Shown here: piece after piece, positions 42,417 to 50,916 of the stretch
Position numbering within the stretch: the first letter of the stretch is position 1
Layout of the letters: each line of letters starts with the position of its first letter
NCBI GenBank assembly: GCA_036268775.1
Contig: DATATM010000017.1
Span: 20,566-84,565 of the forward strand
DNA length: 64,000 nucleotides
Direction of reading: 5' to 3'
From: DASZIT01 sp036268775
GTDB lineage: Bacteria > Actinomycetota > Acidimicrobiia > Acidimicrobiales > RAAP-2
Program-made: the position numbers and the translations under genes
The notes under the pieces: generated by a model
The model's input: only the letters and a program-made list of their open reading frames with translations
Told to the model about the DNA's origin: nothing
Database searches by the model: none

Positions 42417-43694
42417 TCAGCCGGGAAGGCCGATCTTCAGCACCGAGCGCATGCAGTTCATCACCGCCTGGGACAGCACCTCGCCGCCGTCGGGGGTCAG
42501 GTGGATCCCGTCGGGGGTCCGGATGTTGATCTCCGAGCCCGCCCCGTTGGTGAGGTAGGCGGTGTAGCCGCCCTGGGGGGTGCCGAGCACCGTGCGGGAG
42601 CTGAGGAAGGTGACCCCGGTGGGCCGGGCGGTCGCCTGGGCCTGGACCAGGCTGTTCACCGTGTTCATCTGCCCATCCAATCCGGCGCCGGCCATCGGCG
42701 GCATCCCCACCCAGAGCATGTGGGCGCCGGACGCAGTGGCGCTGTCCATGAACGCCCCGGCTCGAGCCGAGTAGGCGGTGTTCCAGGCGGGGGTGCCGAA
42801 GGCCACCGCCGTCCCGTTGACCACCAGGCTCTGGGGATCGTTGGCCCCCATCATCACCACCACTAATTGGGGATGGTGGATGGCGAGGTCGGCCTGGAGC
42901 TCGGCCGGCCAGTTGAAGTAGTCAGGGCGCGACAGCCCGGTATCGATCTTGCCGTCCAGGGTGGCCGACACCACCCCGGTGCCGATCAGGTCGTTGGTCA
43001 ACGGCTGGCCGAGGTCGATGCCGATGGAGTCGCCGATGACCACCACGTGGAGCGGGTTGGCGGCGGTCGGGTGCTGGGGCAGCGGCGGCAGGGTGGTCGG
43101 GGTGGGAGGGGTGGTCGGCGTGGGAGTGATCGGGCCGGTGGTGGCCGTTGGCGTCTGGCCGTTGGGGATCGCCGGCGGGGTGGCGACGGCCAGCGACGGG
43201 CCTCCGCCGACCGAGCGCCCGAGGATGTCGTCGGCCCAACCGACGAAATGGGACAGCCCGAGGCCGCGGCTGACGGCGGCGATCGGGCCGACCAGATCCA
43301 GTGACACTGTGCGCCGGGCACCGAGCGGCGAAGACTGGGCCGACTTCTGGAGGCTGGGGGCGTCGAGGACCAACCAGACGGCAAAGCAGATGAGGCCGAT
43401 GTAAAGGACCCGGGTCCACGGGAGCACCTGCGGGCTGGCGGGGGGCCCGGCCCGTCCGTTTCGGTCGACGCCCCCCGAGACTTCGGTCCGGGGAATCCTG
43501 GTCTCGGTCGCCTCGGCCTCGTGCATCGTCGAGTCGGTCATCGCCGAGTCGATCGCGTCGGTCTCGGAAACCGCGGAATCGACCGCCGGGGTCCCGGGAA
43601 CCGCAGAGTCGGTCGCGGTGGTGCCGGTCGTCGGCCCGATCGGGAGCGGGAGCTCCGGTTGGGACGTCGACGGGGTGTCAGGAAGAGTGTTCAC
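42417..43694 (-). CDS. membrane-anchored SGNH hydrolase (DUF459 type)
   Basis: 425 residues. A cytosolic low-complexity N-terminus, one transmembrane helix (about 95-110: LYIGLICFAVWLVLDA), a Pro/Thr-rich linker, then an SGNH domain with nucleophile GDSIGIDLG, MMGANDPQS and a catalytic pair in DGIHLTPDG. It probably trims or transfers acyl groups outside the cell. MBOAT stop and this start are one base apart, so both work on the same substrate. Confidence 0.85.
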   Translation of the reverse strand: MNTLPDTPSTSQPELPLPIGPTTGTTATDSAVPGTPAVDSAVSETDAIDSAMTDSTMHEAEATETRIPRTEVSGGVDRNGRAGPPASPQVLPWTRVLYIGLICFAVWLVLDAPSLQKSAQSSPLGARRTVSLDLVGPIAAVSRGLGLSHFVGWADDILGRSVGGGPSLAVATPPAIPNGQTPTATTGPITPTPTTPPTPTTLPPLPQHPTAANPLHVVVIGDSIGIDLGQPLTNDLIGTGVVSATLDGKIDTGLSRPDYFNWPAELQADLAIHHPQLVVVMMGANDPQSLVVNGTAVAFGTPAWNTAYSARAGAFMDSATASGAHMLWVGMPPMAGAGLDGQMNTVNSLVQAQATARPTGVTFLSSRTVLGTPQGGYTAYLTNGAGSEINIRTPDGIHLTPDGGEVLSQAVMNCMRSVLKIGLPG

Positions 43695-43695
43695 G

Positions 43696-45117
43696 TCAGA
43701 ACCGGTAGTAGATGAACGGTGCCACGCCGGCGGGCCCCAGCGTGGTGATACCCAACAGGATCACCCCCAGTATGCCTCCCTGGACGGCGAGTCGGCGTTC
43801 GCCGAAGGCCTTCTTGGCCAGTTCGATCCACCCGTCAGGCATGAATTGGGTGGCGATGCCGACCGCCACCGCCAGCACCGCCAACGGGGTGACCAGGGGG
43901 GACGATCCCCATCCATGGAAGAGCTGGCCGAACATCGACCAGGCGTTATTGAAGGACGTGGCCCGGAAGAACAGCCATCCGACGCAGACCAGCTGGAAGG
44001 TGACGAACTGGGCGAGCACGATCCGACCCCGGCTGGTCGGCTCGAGCGGAAGCCCGTGGGCCTTCCGCCACAACCGGCGCTGGCGACCGATGATCTGGCC
44101 GACGCCGTGGAAGATGCCCCAACCGATGAATGTCCAGGCCGCCCCGTGCCAGAGCCCCCCGAGCAGCATGGTGATGAGGATGTTGAGCGAGATCCGCCAC
44201 TCCGGGCCGCGGTTGCCGCCGAGGGGGATGTAGAGGTAGTCGCGGAGCCAGTTGGACAGGGTCATGTGCCAGCGGCGCCAGAAGTCCTGGAGAGACACCG
44301 CGGTGTAGGGCCGGTTGAAGTTCTGGGGGAACCGGAACCCGAGCAACAGGGCGATGCCGATGGCGATGTCGGTGTAGCCGCTGAAGTCGGCGTAGATCTG
44401 CACCGCGTAGCCCCACACCGCAAAGATGACCTCCAACCCGGAGTGCTGGTGCGGAGAGGCGAAGACGGGGTCGACCACGTAGGTGGCCAGATAGGAGGAC
44501 AGCACCACCTTCTTGGCCAACCCGGCGACGATCAGCCAGAACGCTTCGGTGTACTGGATGTGGGCGGGATCGCGCCGCCGGCGGATCTGGGGAAGTAGCT
44601 CGGTGCCCCGCACGATGGGGCCGGCGACCAGATGGGGGAAGAACGAAAGGTAGACGGCCAGGTCCATCGGCCGGGCCGTCTTCAGCGTCCCCCGGTAAAC
44701 GTCGACCACGTAGCTGATGGCCATGAAGGTGAAGAAGGAGATGGCGATGGGCAGGACCACGTTGAGCAGCGGCAGCGGCCGGCCGGCCCCCATGAAGTGG
44801 AAGACATTGTCGACGTTGACGGTGAAGAAGACGTAGTACTTGAACCAGGCCAGCAGCCCAAGCAACAGGGCCAGGGTCACCCAGAGGGTGATGCGCTTGG
44901 CCTGCCCTTCCAGCCGGTCGAGAATCCCCGCCCCGGTGTAGGCGATCACCGTGGAGGCAGCCAGAAGGAAGATGAACCTCCAGTCGGCCCAGGCATAGAA
45001 GAAGTAGCTGGCCGCCACCATGAACATCTTCCACGGCCCCGAATAGGGGTTCAGCAGCCAGCTCACCGAGAAGACCACGGCGAAGAAGATGGCGAAATCG
45101 ATAGTGGGAAAGAGCAT
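43696..45117 (-). CDS. MBOAT-family O-acyltransferase (AlgI/DltB-like)
   Basis: 473 residues, about 10-12 transmembrane segments. The AlgI/DltB signature DFWRRWHMTLSNWLRDYLYI and the catalytic histidine in LGGLWHGAAWTFIGWG are clear. It would pass an acyl group across the membrane to an extracellular polymer or glycan, with the SGNH partner completing the transfer. Starts MLFPTIDFAIFF. Confidence 0.9.
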   Translation of the reverse strand: MLFPTIDFAIFFAVVFSVSWLLNPYSGPWKMFMVAASYFFYAWADWRFIFLLAASTVIAYTGAGILDRLEGQAKRITLWVTLALLLGLLAWFKYYVFFTVNVDNVFHFMGAGRPLPLLNVVLPIAISFFTFMAISYVVDVYRGTLKTARPMDLAVYLSFFPHLVAGPIVRGTELLPQIRRRRDPAHIQYTEAFWLIVAGLAKKVVLSSYLATYVVDPVFASPHQHSGLEVIFAVWGYAVQIYADFSGYTDIAIGIALLLGFRFPQNFNRPYTAVSLQDFWRRWHMTLSNWLRDYLYIPLGGNRGPEWRISLNILITMLLGGLWHGAAWTFIGWGIFHGVGQIIGRQRRLWRKAHGLPLEPTSRGRIVLAQFVTFQLVCVGWLFFRATSFNNAWSMFGQLFHGWGSSPLVTPLAVLAVAVGIATQFMPDGWIELAKKAFGERRLAVQGGILGVILLGITTLGPAGVAPFIYYRF

Positions 45118-45214
45118 GGTTCAGAGGTTCGAATCGTGCGGTCGGTGGAGGGCGCGGCGGCGCGACACGAGTCCCGACCCTACCCGTCACGGTGCCGGCG
45201 GCTATTGATGCATT

Positions 45215-45234
45215 CCACTACCTCTCGGTAGTGG
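45215..45234. terminator. hairpin downstream of etfA
   Basis: CCACTACC-TCTC-GGTAGTGG, a perfect 8-bp stem, lies between the etfA stop and the MBOAT start on the minus strand. It has no T-tract. It probably ends the etfBA transcript, though a regulatory role for the MBOAT operon cannot be excluded. Confidence 0.45.
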
Positions 45235-45275
45235 CTGATGTGCGAGACGTCAGGAAAGTCCCGCGGTCGAATCGA

Positions 45276-46247
45276 TCAGCTCCGGGCCTTCAGCGCCTCG
45301 ATGAGCTTGGGGAGGACCTTGTGGACGTCGCCCACGATCCCGAGGTCGGCCACCGAGAAGATGGGGGCGTCCTGGTCCTTGTTGATGGCCACGATGTTCT
45401 TGGAGTTTTTCATGCCCACCAGGTGCTGAGTGGCCCCGGAGATGCCACAGGCGATGTACACGGTCGGCTTCACCGTCTTCCCGGTCTGCCCGACCTGGTG
45501 GGAGTAGGGCACCCACCCGGCGTCGACGATGGCCCGACTGGCGCCCGCCGCCCCGTGCAACAGGGTGGCCAGCTCCTCGATGAGGGCGTAGTTCTCCTTC
45601 TCGCCGAGACCCCGCCCGCCGGAGACGACCACATCGGCCTCGTCGAGCTTGGGACCGGTGCGCTCCTCGACATGGCGGGCGACGATCTTGGCGGCGTTGG
45701 AGGCGCCGCTCTCGGGCGCCGCTGCGGCCACCACTTCCGCCGGTCCGCCCCCGGAGGCCTCCGCCGGGAAGGACTTGGCCCGAATGACGAAGAGGCCGGG
45801 TCCGTCGCCGGTGAAGTGGGCGGTAGCGGTCTGGGCGCCACCGAAGATGGCGTGTTGGGTGGTGAGGCCGCCGTCGCCGGCCACCAGGCCGACCACGTTG
45901 GTGAGAACCGGCTTGTCGATCTTCGCCGACAGCCGCCCGGCAATGTCCCGGCCGTCATAGGTGGCGGGGAAGAGGATGGCGTCGGGACCGTTGCCGGCTT
46001 CGATGGCGGCGGCGATGGCCCCGGCCACCGGCACCCCCGGAAGCGCACCGCCGAGGTCGCCGACGTCATGGACGGTGGTGGCGCCGTACTCGCCGAGGGT
46101 TCCGGCGATCGCCGAGGTCTCCTCGCCGTAGGCGACGGCCTCCACGGTTCCGGCCAGCGTCTTGGCGTGGCTGATCAGCTCGAGGCTGGCGGTGATGGGC
46201 TTCCCGTCGGCCACTTCGGCCAGGACCCAGATCTTGTCGATGGACAT
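45276..46247 (-). CDS. etfA: electron transfer flavoprotein alpha subunit
   Basis: 323 residues. The FAD-binding C-terminal domain is well conserved: SGGRGLGEKENYALIEELA, SRAIVDAGWVPYSHQVGQTGKTV, CGISGATQHLVGM and AINKDQDAPIF. With EtfB it takes electrons from acyl-CoA dehydrogenases. 27 bases after etfB, as in the usual etfBA operon. Confidence 0.96.
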   Translation of the reverse strand: MSIDKIWVLAEVADGKPITASLELISHAKTLAGTVEAVAYGEETSAIAGTLGEYGATTVHDVGDLGGALPGVPVAGAIAAAIEAGNGPDAILFPATYDGRDIAGRLSAKIDKPVLTNVVGLVAGDGGLTTQHAIFGGAQTATAHFTGDGPGLFVIRAKSFPAEASGGGPAEVVAAAAPESGASNAAKIVARHVEERTGPKLDEADVVVSGGRGLGEKENYALIEELATLLHGAAGASRAIVDAGWVPYSHQVGQTGKTVKPTVYIACGISGATQHLVGMKNSKNIVAINKDQDAPIFSVADLGIVGDVHKVLPKLIEALKARS

Positions 46248-46274
46248 GGTGTGCTTGGTCTCCCTACCCGGTCC

Positions 46275-47054
46275 CTACAGGACCTTCAGCTGCTCGAGGA
46301 ACTGGATGATGCGCTCGAAGCCGTCGCCTTCGTCGACGACGACCTCGCCGGAGCCTCGCGCCTCGGAATCGGCCACTTCGATGATCTCCTGGCGGGCGCC
46401 GGCGGCCCCCACTTGGCTGGCGTCGATGCCCAGGTCGGCGACGGTCAGGTTCTCGACCGGCTTCGACTTGGCCGCCATGATCCCCTTGAAGGAGGGATAG
46501 CGGGGCTCGACGACGCCGGCGGTGACGGTGACCAGGGCGGGCAGCGGGCTCTCGACTTCGTCGTAGCCGGACTCGGTCTGCCGCTCGACCTTCACCGAAT
46601 TCCCGTCGACCTCGACCTTCTTGGCGAAGGTGACCGAAGGGAGCCCGAGGAGCTCGGCGATCTGGACCGGGGTAGTCCCGGTGTAGCCGTCGGTGGACTC
46701 GGTGGCGGCCAGGATCAGGTCTGGCTCGGCCCGCTTGATGGCGGCGGCCAGCACCTTGGCGGTGCCGAGGGCGTCGGAGCCGGCCAGGATGTCGTCGCTG
46801 ATCAGGATGGCCTTGGCCGCCCCCATGGCCAGCGCGGTGCGGAGCCCGGAGGTCTCCCCGTTCGGAGCCATGGAGACCAGGGTCACTTCACCCTCGCCGG
46901 CCTTGTCGACCAGCTGCAATGCCATCTCGACGCCATAGGCGTCGGAGTCATCGAGGATGAGCTTTCCGGCTCGGGACAGGTTCTTCGTCCCCGGGTCGAG
47001 TGCGGCCGGCGCGGCCGGATCGGGGATCTGTTTCACACAGACGACGACGTTCAT
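46275..47054 (-). CDS. etfB: electron transfer flavoprotein beta subunit
   Basis: 259 residues. MNVVVCVKQIPDP start, DSDAYGVEMALQLVDKAG, the AMP-binding ATESTDGYTGTTPVQIAELLG motif and VEPRYPSFKGIMAAK near the C-terminus. ATG 47054 is taken; the frame is open 13 codons upstream, but homologues start at MNVVV. No acyl-CoA dehydrogenase gene is present in this window. Confidence 0.96.
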   Translation of the reverse strand: MNVVVCVKQIPDPAAPAALDPGTKNLSRAGKLILDDSDAYGVEMALQLVDKAGEGEVTLVSMAPNGETSGLRTALAMGAAKAILISDDILAGSDALGTAKVLAAAIKRAEPDLILAATESTDGYTGTTPVQIAELLGLPSVTFAKKVEVDGNSVKVERQTESGYDEVESPLPALVTVTAGVVEPRYPSFKGIMAAKSKPVENLTVADLGIDASQVGAAGARQEIIEVADSEARGSGEVVVDEGDGFERIIQFLEQLKVL

Positions 47055-47177
47055 GGCCGTGCATTGTTGACGAAAAACGGCCATAACGACCAATCGGGGA
47101 CGGGAGTCCAGGTCAGGACGCTTGCTCCCCGTTGATCCGGCCCGGGTGATCGCCTCGGGGCCGGGTTCGGTCGACGC

Positions 47178-47888
47178 TCAGGCCGGGTTGACCTGGTCCG
47201 GGACGCTGGCCAGGGCCAGGGGGACGTCGTCAGTGATGATGGTGTCCACCCCGAGGTCCGCCAGGGCGGCGATTTCCCCCGGGTCGTTGACCGTCCAGAC
47301 GGCCACCGCCATCCCGGCGGCGTGGACGTCGGCCACCCGGGAGGCCGTCACGAGGGACCGGTGGAGATGGAGGGCCCGACAGCCCATGTCTTGGGCCAGG
47401 ATCAGGCTGGCCGCCGGGTCGGCCCAGTCGGGCAGCAACAGGCCGGTAACGAGGGTCGAATCCACCGCCAGCACCGCGGCCAGCGACGGGGGCCAGAACG
47501 ACGACACCACCGCGTCGACGGCCGGATCGGCTTGGGCGATGGCGTCGGCCACCGCCCGGGCGGCGGCTTCATCGGGGTCGTAGCTCGGCTCGGTGGGGAG
47601 GTTTTTCACCTCGATGTTCACGGTGAGCCCGGTGGCGACGGCCAGCACCGCCGGCAGCAGTGGGACGTGGTCGGGCAGGTCCCGGACCTCCAGGTCGGCC
47701 ACCTCTCCGACCCCGGGGATGGCGGCATCGTGATGGACGGCCAAGGCCCCGTCGGCGGTCAGTCGGACATCGAGCTCGACCCCGTCGGCACCCAGCTGGC
47801 GGGCCCGGGCGAACGCCTCCAAGGTGTTCTCGACGATCCCCTGGGAGGGGTCGGGACTTCCCCGGTGGGCCTGGATGGCCACCCTCAA
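47178..47888 (-). CDS. glycerophosphodiester phosphodiesterase
   Basis: About 236 residues. GDPD motifs: AHRGSPDP (catalytic His), ENTLEAFARARQLGADGVELDV (metal-binding Glu-x-Asp) and VHHDAAI. It hydrolyses glycerophosphodiesters from phospholipid turnover. No signal peptide. The start is uncertain: TTG 47888 has GGAGGGG about seven bases upstream, but GTG 47882 or ATG 47930 are possible. Confidence 0.88.
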   Translation of the reverse strand: MRVAIQAHRGSPDPSQGIVENTLEAFARARQLGADGVELDVRLTADGALAVHHDAAIPGVGEVADLEVRDLPDHVPLLPAVLAVATGLTVNIEVKNLPTEPSYDPDEAAARAVADAIAQADPAVDAVVSSFWPPSLAAVLAVDSTLVTGLLLPDWADPAASLILAQDMGCRALHLHRSLVTASRVADVHAAGMAVAVWTVNDPGEIAALADLGVDTIITDDVPLALASVPDQVNPA

Positions 47889-47959
47889 ATCGCCACCCCT
47901 CCGGTGTCGTCTCGGCGCGAAAACTGCCAATCAGGGGGCTAATTGCCGGTCAAAATTGC

Positions 47960-47988
47960 TTGCAACTGCGCCCCTTGGTGGGTACTCT
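47960..47988 (+). promoter_or_regulatory. probable whiB1 promoter
   Basis: TTGCAA (47960-47965) and TACTCT (47983-47988) are separated by exactly 17 bases upstream of whiB1. Transcription start would be near 47995, leaving an untranslated leader of about 93 bases that contains the CRP-like palindrome. Confidence 0.55.
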
Positions 47989-48032
47989 AGGGGGGAACCC
48001 CAAATGGACGGCGACTCTTCGGCGCTGATCCA

Positions 48033-48048
48033 TGTGAAACAGATCACA
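48033..48048. promoter_or_regulatory. CRP-consensus palindrome in the whiB1 leader
   Basis: TGTGA-AACAGA-TCACA is a perfect match to the CRP/GlxR consensus TGTGA-N6-TCACA. It lies 40 bases before the whiB1 GTG. In M. tuberculosis the CRP homologue Rv3676 controls whiB1 through such sites; whether this one activates, represses or blocks elongation depends on the true start of transcription. Confidence 0.75.
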
Positions 48049-48087
48049 ATGGGGGCATATCTCGGAATCGGGAGCGGAGGAAGCATC

Positions 48088-48378
48088 GTGGCCCTCGTGT
48101 GGAATCGGACAGTCGAGTGGGACGAGGGCGACTGGCGCGATTTGGCCGCCTGTCGCAGCACGGAACCCGATCTCTTCTTCCCCATCGGTACGACCGGTCC
48201 CGCCGTCGACCAGATCGAGGCGGCCAAGCGGGTCTGCCGGATCTGCGATGCCCTGGAACCCTGCCTCGACTTCGCTCTCGCCACCAATCAGGAGTCGGGC
48301 GTCTGGGGCGGGACCTCCGAAGAGGAGCGCCGCAAGCTCCGCAAGGCGTGGCTGGCCTCCCGCCGGCGCGCTTCCTGA
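48088..48378 (+). CDS. whiB1: WhiB-family iron-sulfur transcription factor (WhiB1-like)
   Basis: 96 residues. The four cluster cysteines are C22, C50, C53 and C59 (C-x27-C-x2-C-x5-C). The GVWGG turn (71-75) is followed by TSEEERRKLRKAW, the basic DNA-binding tail. GTG 48088 follows GGAGGAA by eight bases. Facing pdtaS, as in mycobacteria, which supports a WhiB1 assignment. WhiB1 binds nitric oxide through its cluster and interacts with the sigma factor. Confidence 0.88.
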   Translation: MALVWNRTVEWDEGDWRDLAACRSTEPDLFFPIGTTGPAVDQIEAAKRVCRICDALEPCLDFALATNQESGVWGGTSEEERRKLRKAWLASRRRAS

Positions 48379-48392
48379 GTCAGGCCTGACTC
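48377..48392. terminator. palindrome overlapping whiB1 stop
   Basis: GAGTCAGGCCTGACTC is a perfect 16-bp palindrome whose first bases are inside the whiB1 stop codon. GGCCTGACTCC is repeated directly about 20 bases further on. It lies between convergent whiB1 and pdtaS, so a bidirectional terminator is likely, although there is no T-run. Confidence 0.4.
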
Positions 48393-48442
48393 CTTGACCC
48401 CGGCCTGACTCCACGTCCGGCCGGAAACCCTCAACCGGGAGG

Positions 48443-50002
48443 CTACGAACCCACTCGTTGGGCTTCCCGTACCGGCAATTCGATCAGGACCGCGGTGCCG
48501 GTCGCCCCGGCATCGTCCTGGTGCCGGTTGCGCATCACGATGGTCCCGTCCAGCTGGGTCCGGACCAGATCCCGGACGATGGAGAGACCCAGGCTGGGGG
48601 TTACGTCGAAGTCGAATCCCTCCGGGAGCCCGGAGCCGTCGTCCGACACTTCGACACTCAGACAGGCCCCGTCGGCCACCAGGTGGACGGCGATGTGACC
48701 GACGGCTTTCGGGGTATCGCGGGCCGCCCCCACCCCGGGGTGGTCGGGCCGGTCGGCGTCGTCCTCGTCGAACTCGATGAAGGCATGCTCGACGGCGTTC
48801 TGTAGTAACTCGGCCAGCACCACCGCCAGCGGAGTGGCCACATCGGCGGGTACCTCGCCAAGCTCACCGGTGACGCTGAAGCTCACTTTGGCCGACGACA
48901 GCACCGAGTCCTCCGCCATCCGGATGAGGGCGGAGACGATCTCATCGAACGGCACCTGGTCGCTCGGCTCCCGGGAGAGGATCTCGTGGACGATGGAGAT
49001 GGAGCGGACCCGTCGCTCCGCCTCGAAGAGGGCCACCCGGCCGACCCCCGGAGGCAGGCGCCGGGCCTGGAGGCGGAGGAGGGCGGAGATGGTCTGGAGG
49101 TTGTTCTTCACCCGGTGGTGGACTTCTCGGATGGCGGCGTCCTTGGACAACAGCAGGCGGTCGAGTCGCCGGACGTCGGTCACGTCCCGCAGGAGCACCA
49201 GGCAGCCGGTCACGTTGCCGTGGGAGAGCAGCGGGACGCAGTGCAACAAGACGCTGACGTCGGGGCGGCGCTCCACCTCTTCCACCACCGGCAGGGCCGA
49301 GGCCAGCGCCCACTCGATGGCCGATTCCTCCAGACCCAGGTCATAGAGGCGGCGACCCTCGAGTTGCGAGTACATCCCCATGCGGTGGAGCGCGTTGGTG
49401 GCGTTCGGGGAGGCGTAGCGCACCCGGCCCTCCTCATCGACCAGCACGATGCCGTCCCCGACCCGCGGGGCCTCCTCGGTGGCCACCTCTTCGCTCGGGA
49501 ACGGGAAGGTCGACTCCGACAACATCAGCGCGAACCGGTCGAAGACATCCCGGTAGGTGCGTTCGAGGTGTCCCGGACGGCGCCCGGCCCCGGCCACCAG
49601 CCGGGCCAGCACCGCCACCAGGATGCCCTCGCAGCGGACGGGGATGCAGTGCACCCGGACCGGCTCCTCCTCCGGCTCCATCTGCATCTCTCCCCGGGCC
49701 ACCTCGCCGGTCTCCCAGGAGGCAGTCACCACCGGCCAGTCGGCGGCATCGACCGACTGGCCCACCAGGTCGTGCTGCACCACGGTGGCGCTGTTGGACG
49801 GGCGCATCTGGCCGAGGATGACCAGCTCCTGCTCCCCGCTGCGGACCTGATCGGGAATCGTCGCCATCGGCGCCATCAGCACCAGGTCGGAGAAGGAGAG
49901 GTCGGCCAGGATCCCCCAGGTCCCCATCAGGCGCTTGACGTGGGCCAGCTGGGCGTCGTCGAGGTCGGTGCGTTCCAGCGCCAGTTCGGCCGGGGTGGCC
50001 AT
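48443..50002 (-). CDS. pdtaS: sensor histidine kinase, PdtaS type
   Basis: 519 residues with no transmembrane segment. N-terminal GAF-like domain (1-160), PAS domain (about 185-280: GIVLVDEEGRVRYASPNATNALHRMG), HisKA_2 phospho-acceptor region REVHHRVKNNLQ with H295, and an HWE/HisKA_2-type ATPase with DDGSGLPEGFD. This is the layout of mycobacterial PdtaS (Rv3220c), a soluble kinase that signals to the ANTAR regulator PdtaR. pdtaR is not in this window. Confidence 0.93.
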   Translation of the reverse strand: MATPAELALERTDLDDAQLAHVKRLMGTWGILADLSFSDLVLMAPMATIPDQVRSGEQELVILGQMRPSNSATVVQHDLVGQSVDAADWPVVTASWETGEVARGEMQMEPEEEPVRVHCIPVRCEGILVAVLARLVAGAGRRPGHLERTYRDVFDRFALMLSESTFPFPSEEVATEEAPRVGDGIVLVDEEGRVRYASPNATNALHRMGMYSQLEGRRLYDLGLEESAIEWALASALPVVEEVERRPDVSVLLHCVPLLSHGNVTGCLVLLRDVTDVRRLDRLLLSKDAAIREVHHRVKNNLQTISALLRLQARRLPPGVGRVALFEAERRVRSISIVHEILSREPSDQVPFDEIVSALIRMAEDSVLSSAKVSFSVTGELGEVPADVATPLAVVLAELLQNAVEHAFIEFDEDDADRPDHPGVGAARDTPKAVGHIAVHLVADGACLSVEVSDDGSGLPEGFDFDVTPSLGLSIVRDLVRTQLDGTIVMRNRHQDDAGATGTAVLIELPVREAQRVGS

Positions 50003-50004
50003 GG

Positions 50005-50913
50005 TCAGGCTCCGGGTTCCGCGACCGTCAGCTCGGCGTCAACGGGCGAGACCGGTACCGAGTGGGGCTGGCGGTTCCGAAACCCCTGGAGTTCGGTCAC
50101 CCCGGCGGCCGACAGGATCAGCCGCAGGTCGTCGGCCCGGTCGGCCACGTCGGGAAGGGTGTGGGCGTCCGACGCGGTGGTCAACGGCACCCCCCGGGCG
50201 ACGAACCGCTGGAGGAGCGGAGGTGCCGGGTACTCCTCGCCGACCGGCTTGCGCCAGCCGGCCGACGATAGCTCGGCAGCCATCCCCGACACCGCCGCCG
50301 CCTCGGCCATCCGGTCGTAGAACTCGTCCGGTACCGCCGGGACCCGGCCGGCGATCTTGACCAGGTCGGGATGGGCGAAGACGTCACACACCCCCGAGGC
50401 GCCCAGCTCCTCCATGGCTCGGGTGTACTCGTCCCACACCGCATCGACGTCCCGGACCTCCCACTCGGCCATCACCTGCGGTTCGTTGAGGACGTCGAAC
50501 CGCCAGGCGCCCAGCCAGTGGACCGAGCCGAGCAGCACGTCGAAGGGATAGCCGTTGAGCAGGCCGGCGACCTCGTCCATCCGATCCTGGTAGTAGTCGA
50601 CCTCCAGGCCGAGGACGACCGGGAGCCCTTCGGCTTTCACCGCCTGGACCACCTCGACGTAGCGGTCGAGGTCCACCCGGGCGTGCTGGTCCCAGTAGGC
50701 GGCCATTCCCTGTCGCAGCGCCTCTCCGGGCAGCTCGTTCCAGAACTCGCCGAGGAGATCACTGGCCTGGGTGAATCGGAACAGGTGCTCGGTGAGGGCG
50801 ATCTCGGTGACCCCATGGGACACCGCATGCTCGCAGTAGGCGGCCACCTGCTCGATGGTCGCCTCCGCGTCAGTCTGGGTATGGGGCCAGAGATGGAGGT
50901 GGTAGTCGAGCAC
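50005..50913 (-). CDS. PHP-domain phosphoesterase (histidinol-phosphatase-like)
   Basis: 302 residues. PHP metal motifs in order: DYHLHLWPH at the N-terminus, ALTEH, GLEVDYY, GSVHWLGAW, FAHPDLVK and TTASDAH. This set fits the HisK/HisJ-type histidinol-phosphate phosphatase group, but specificity cannot be confirmed; no other his gene is nearby. Between pdtaS and an O-methyltransferase with 2-3-base gaps, so probably co-transcribed. Confidence 0.85.
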   Translation of the reverse strand: MLDYHLHLWPHTQTDAEATIEQVAAYCEHAVSHGVTEIALTEHLFRFTQASDLLGEFWNELPGEALRQGMAAYWDQHARVDLDRYVEVVQAVKAEGLPVVLGLEVDYYQDRMDEVAGLLNGYPFDVLLGSVHWLGAWRFDVLNEPQVMAEWEVRDVDAVWDEYTRAMEELGASGVCDVFAHPDLVKIAGRVPAVPDEFYDRMAEAAAVSGMAAELSSAGWRKPVGEEYPAPPLLQRFVARGVPLTTASDAHTLPDVADRADDLRLILSAAGVTELQGFRNRQPHSVPVSPVDAELTVAEPGA

Positions 50914-50916
50914 CGA

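Noticed and set aside
45192..47135. 647-codon plus-strand reading frame
   Set aside because: It is antisense to etfA and etfB, which have unmistakable motifs. Long antisense frames are common in GC-rich DNA.
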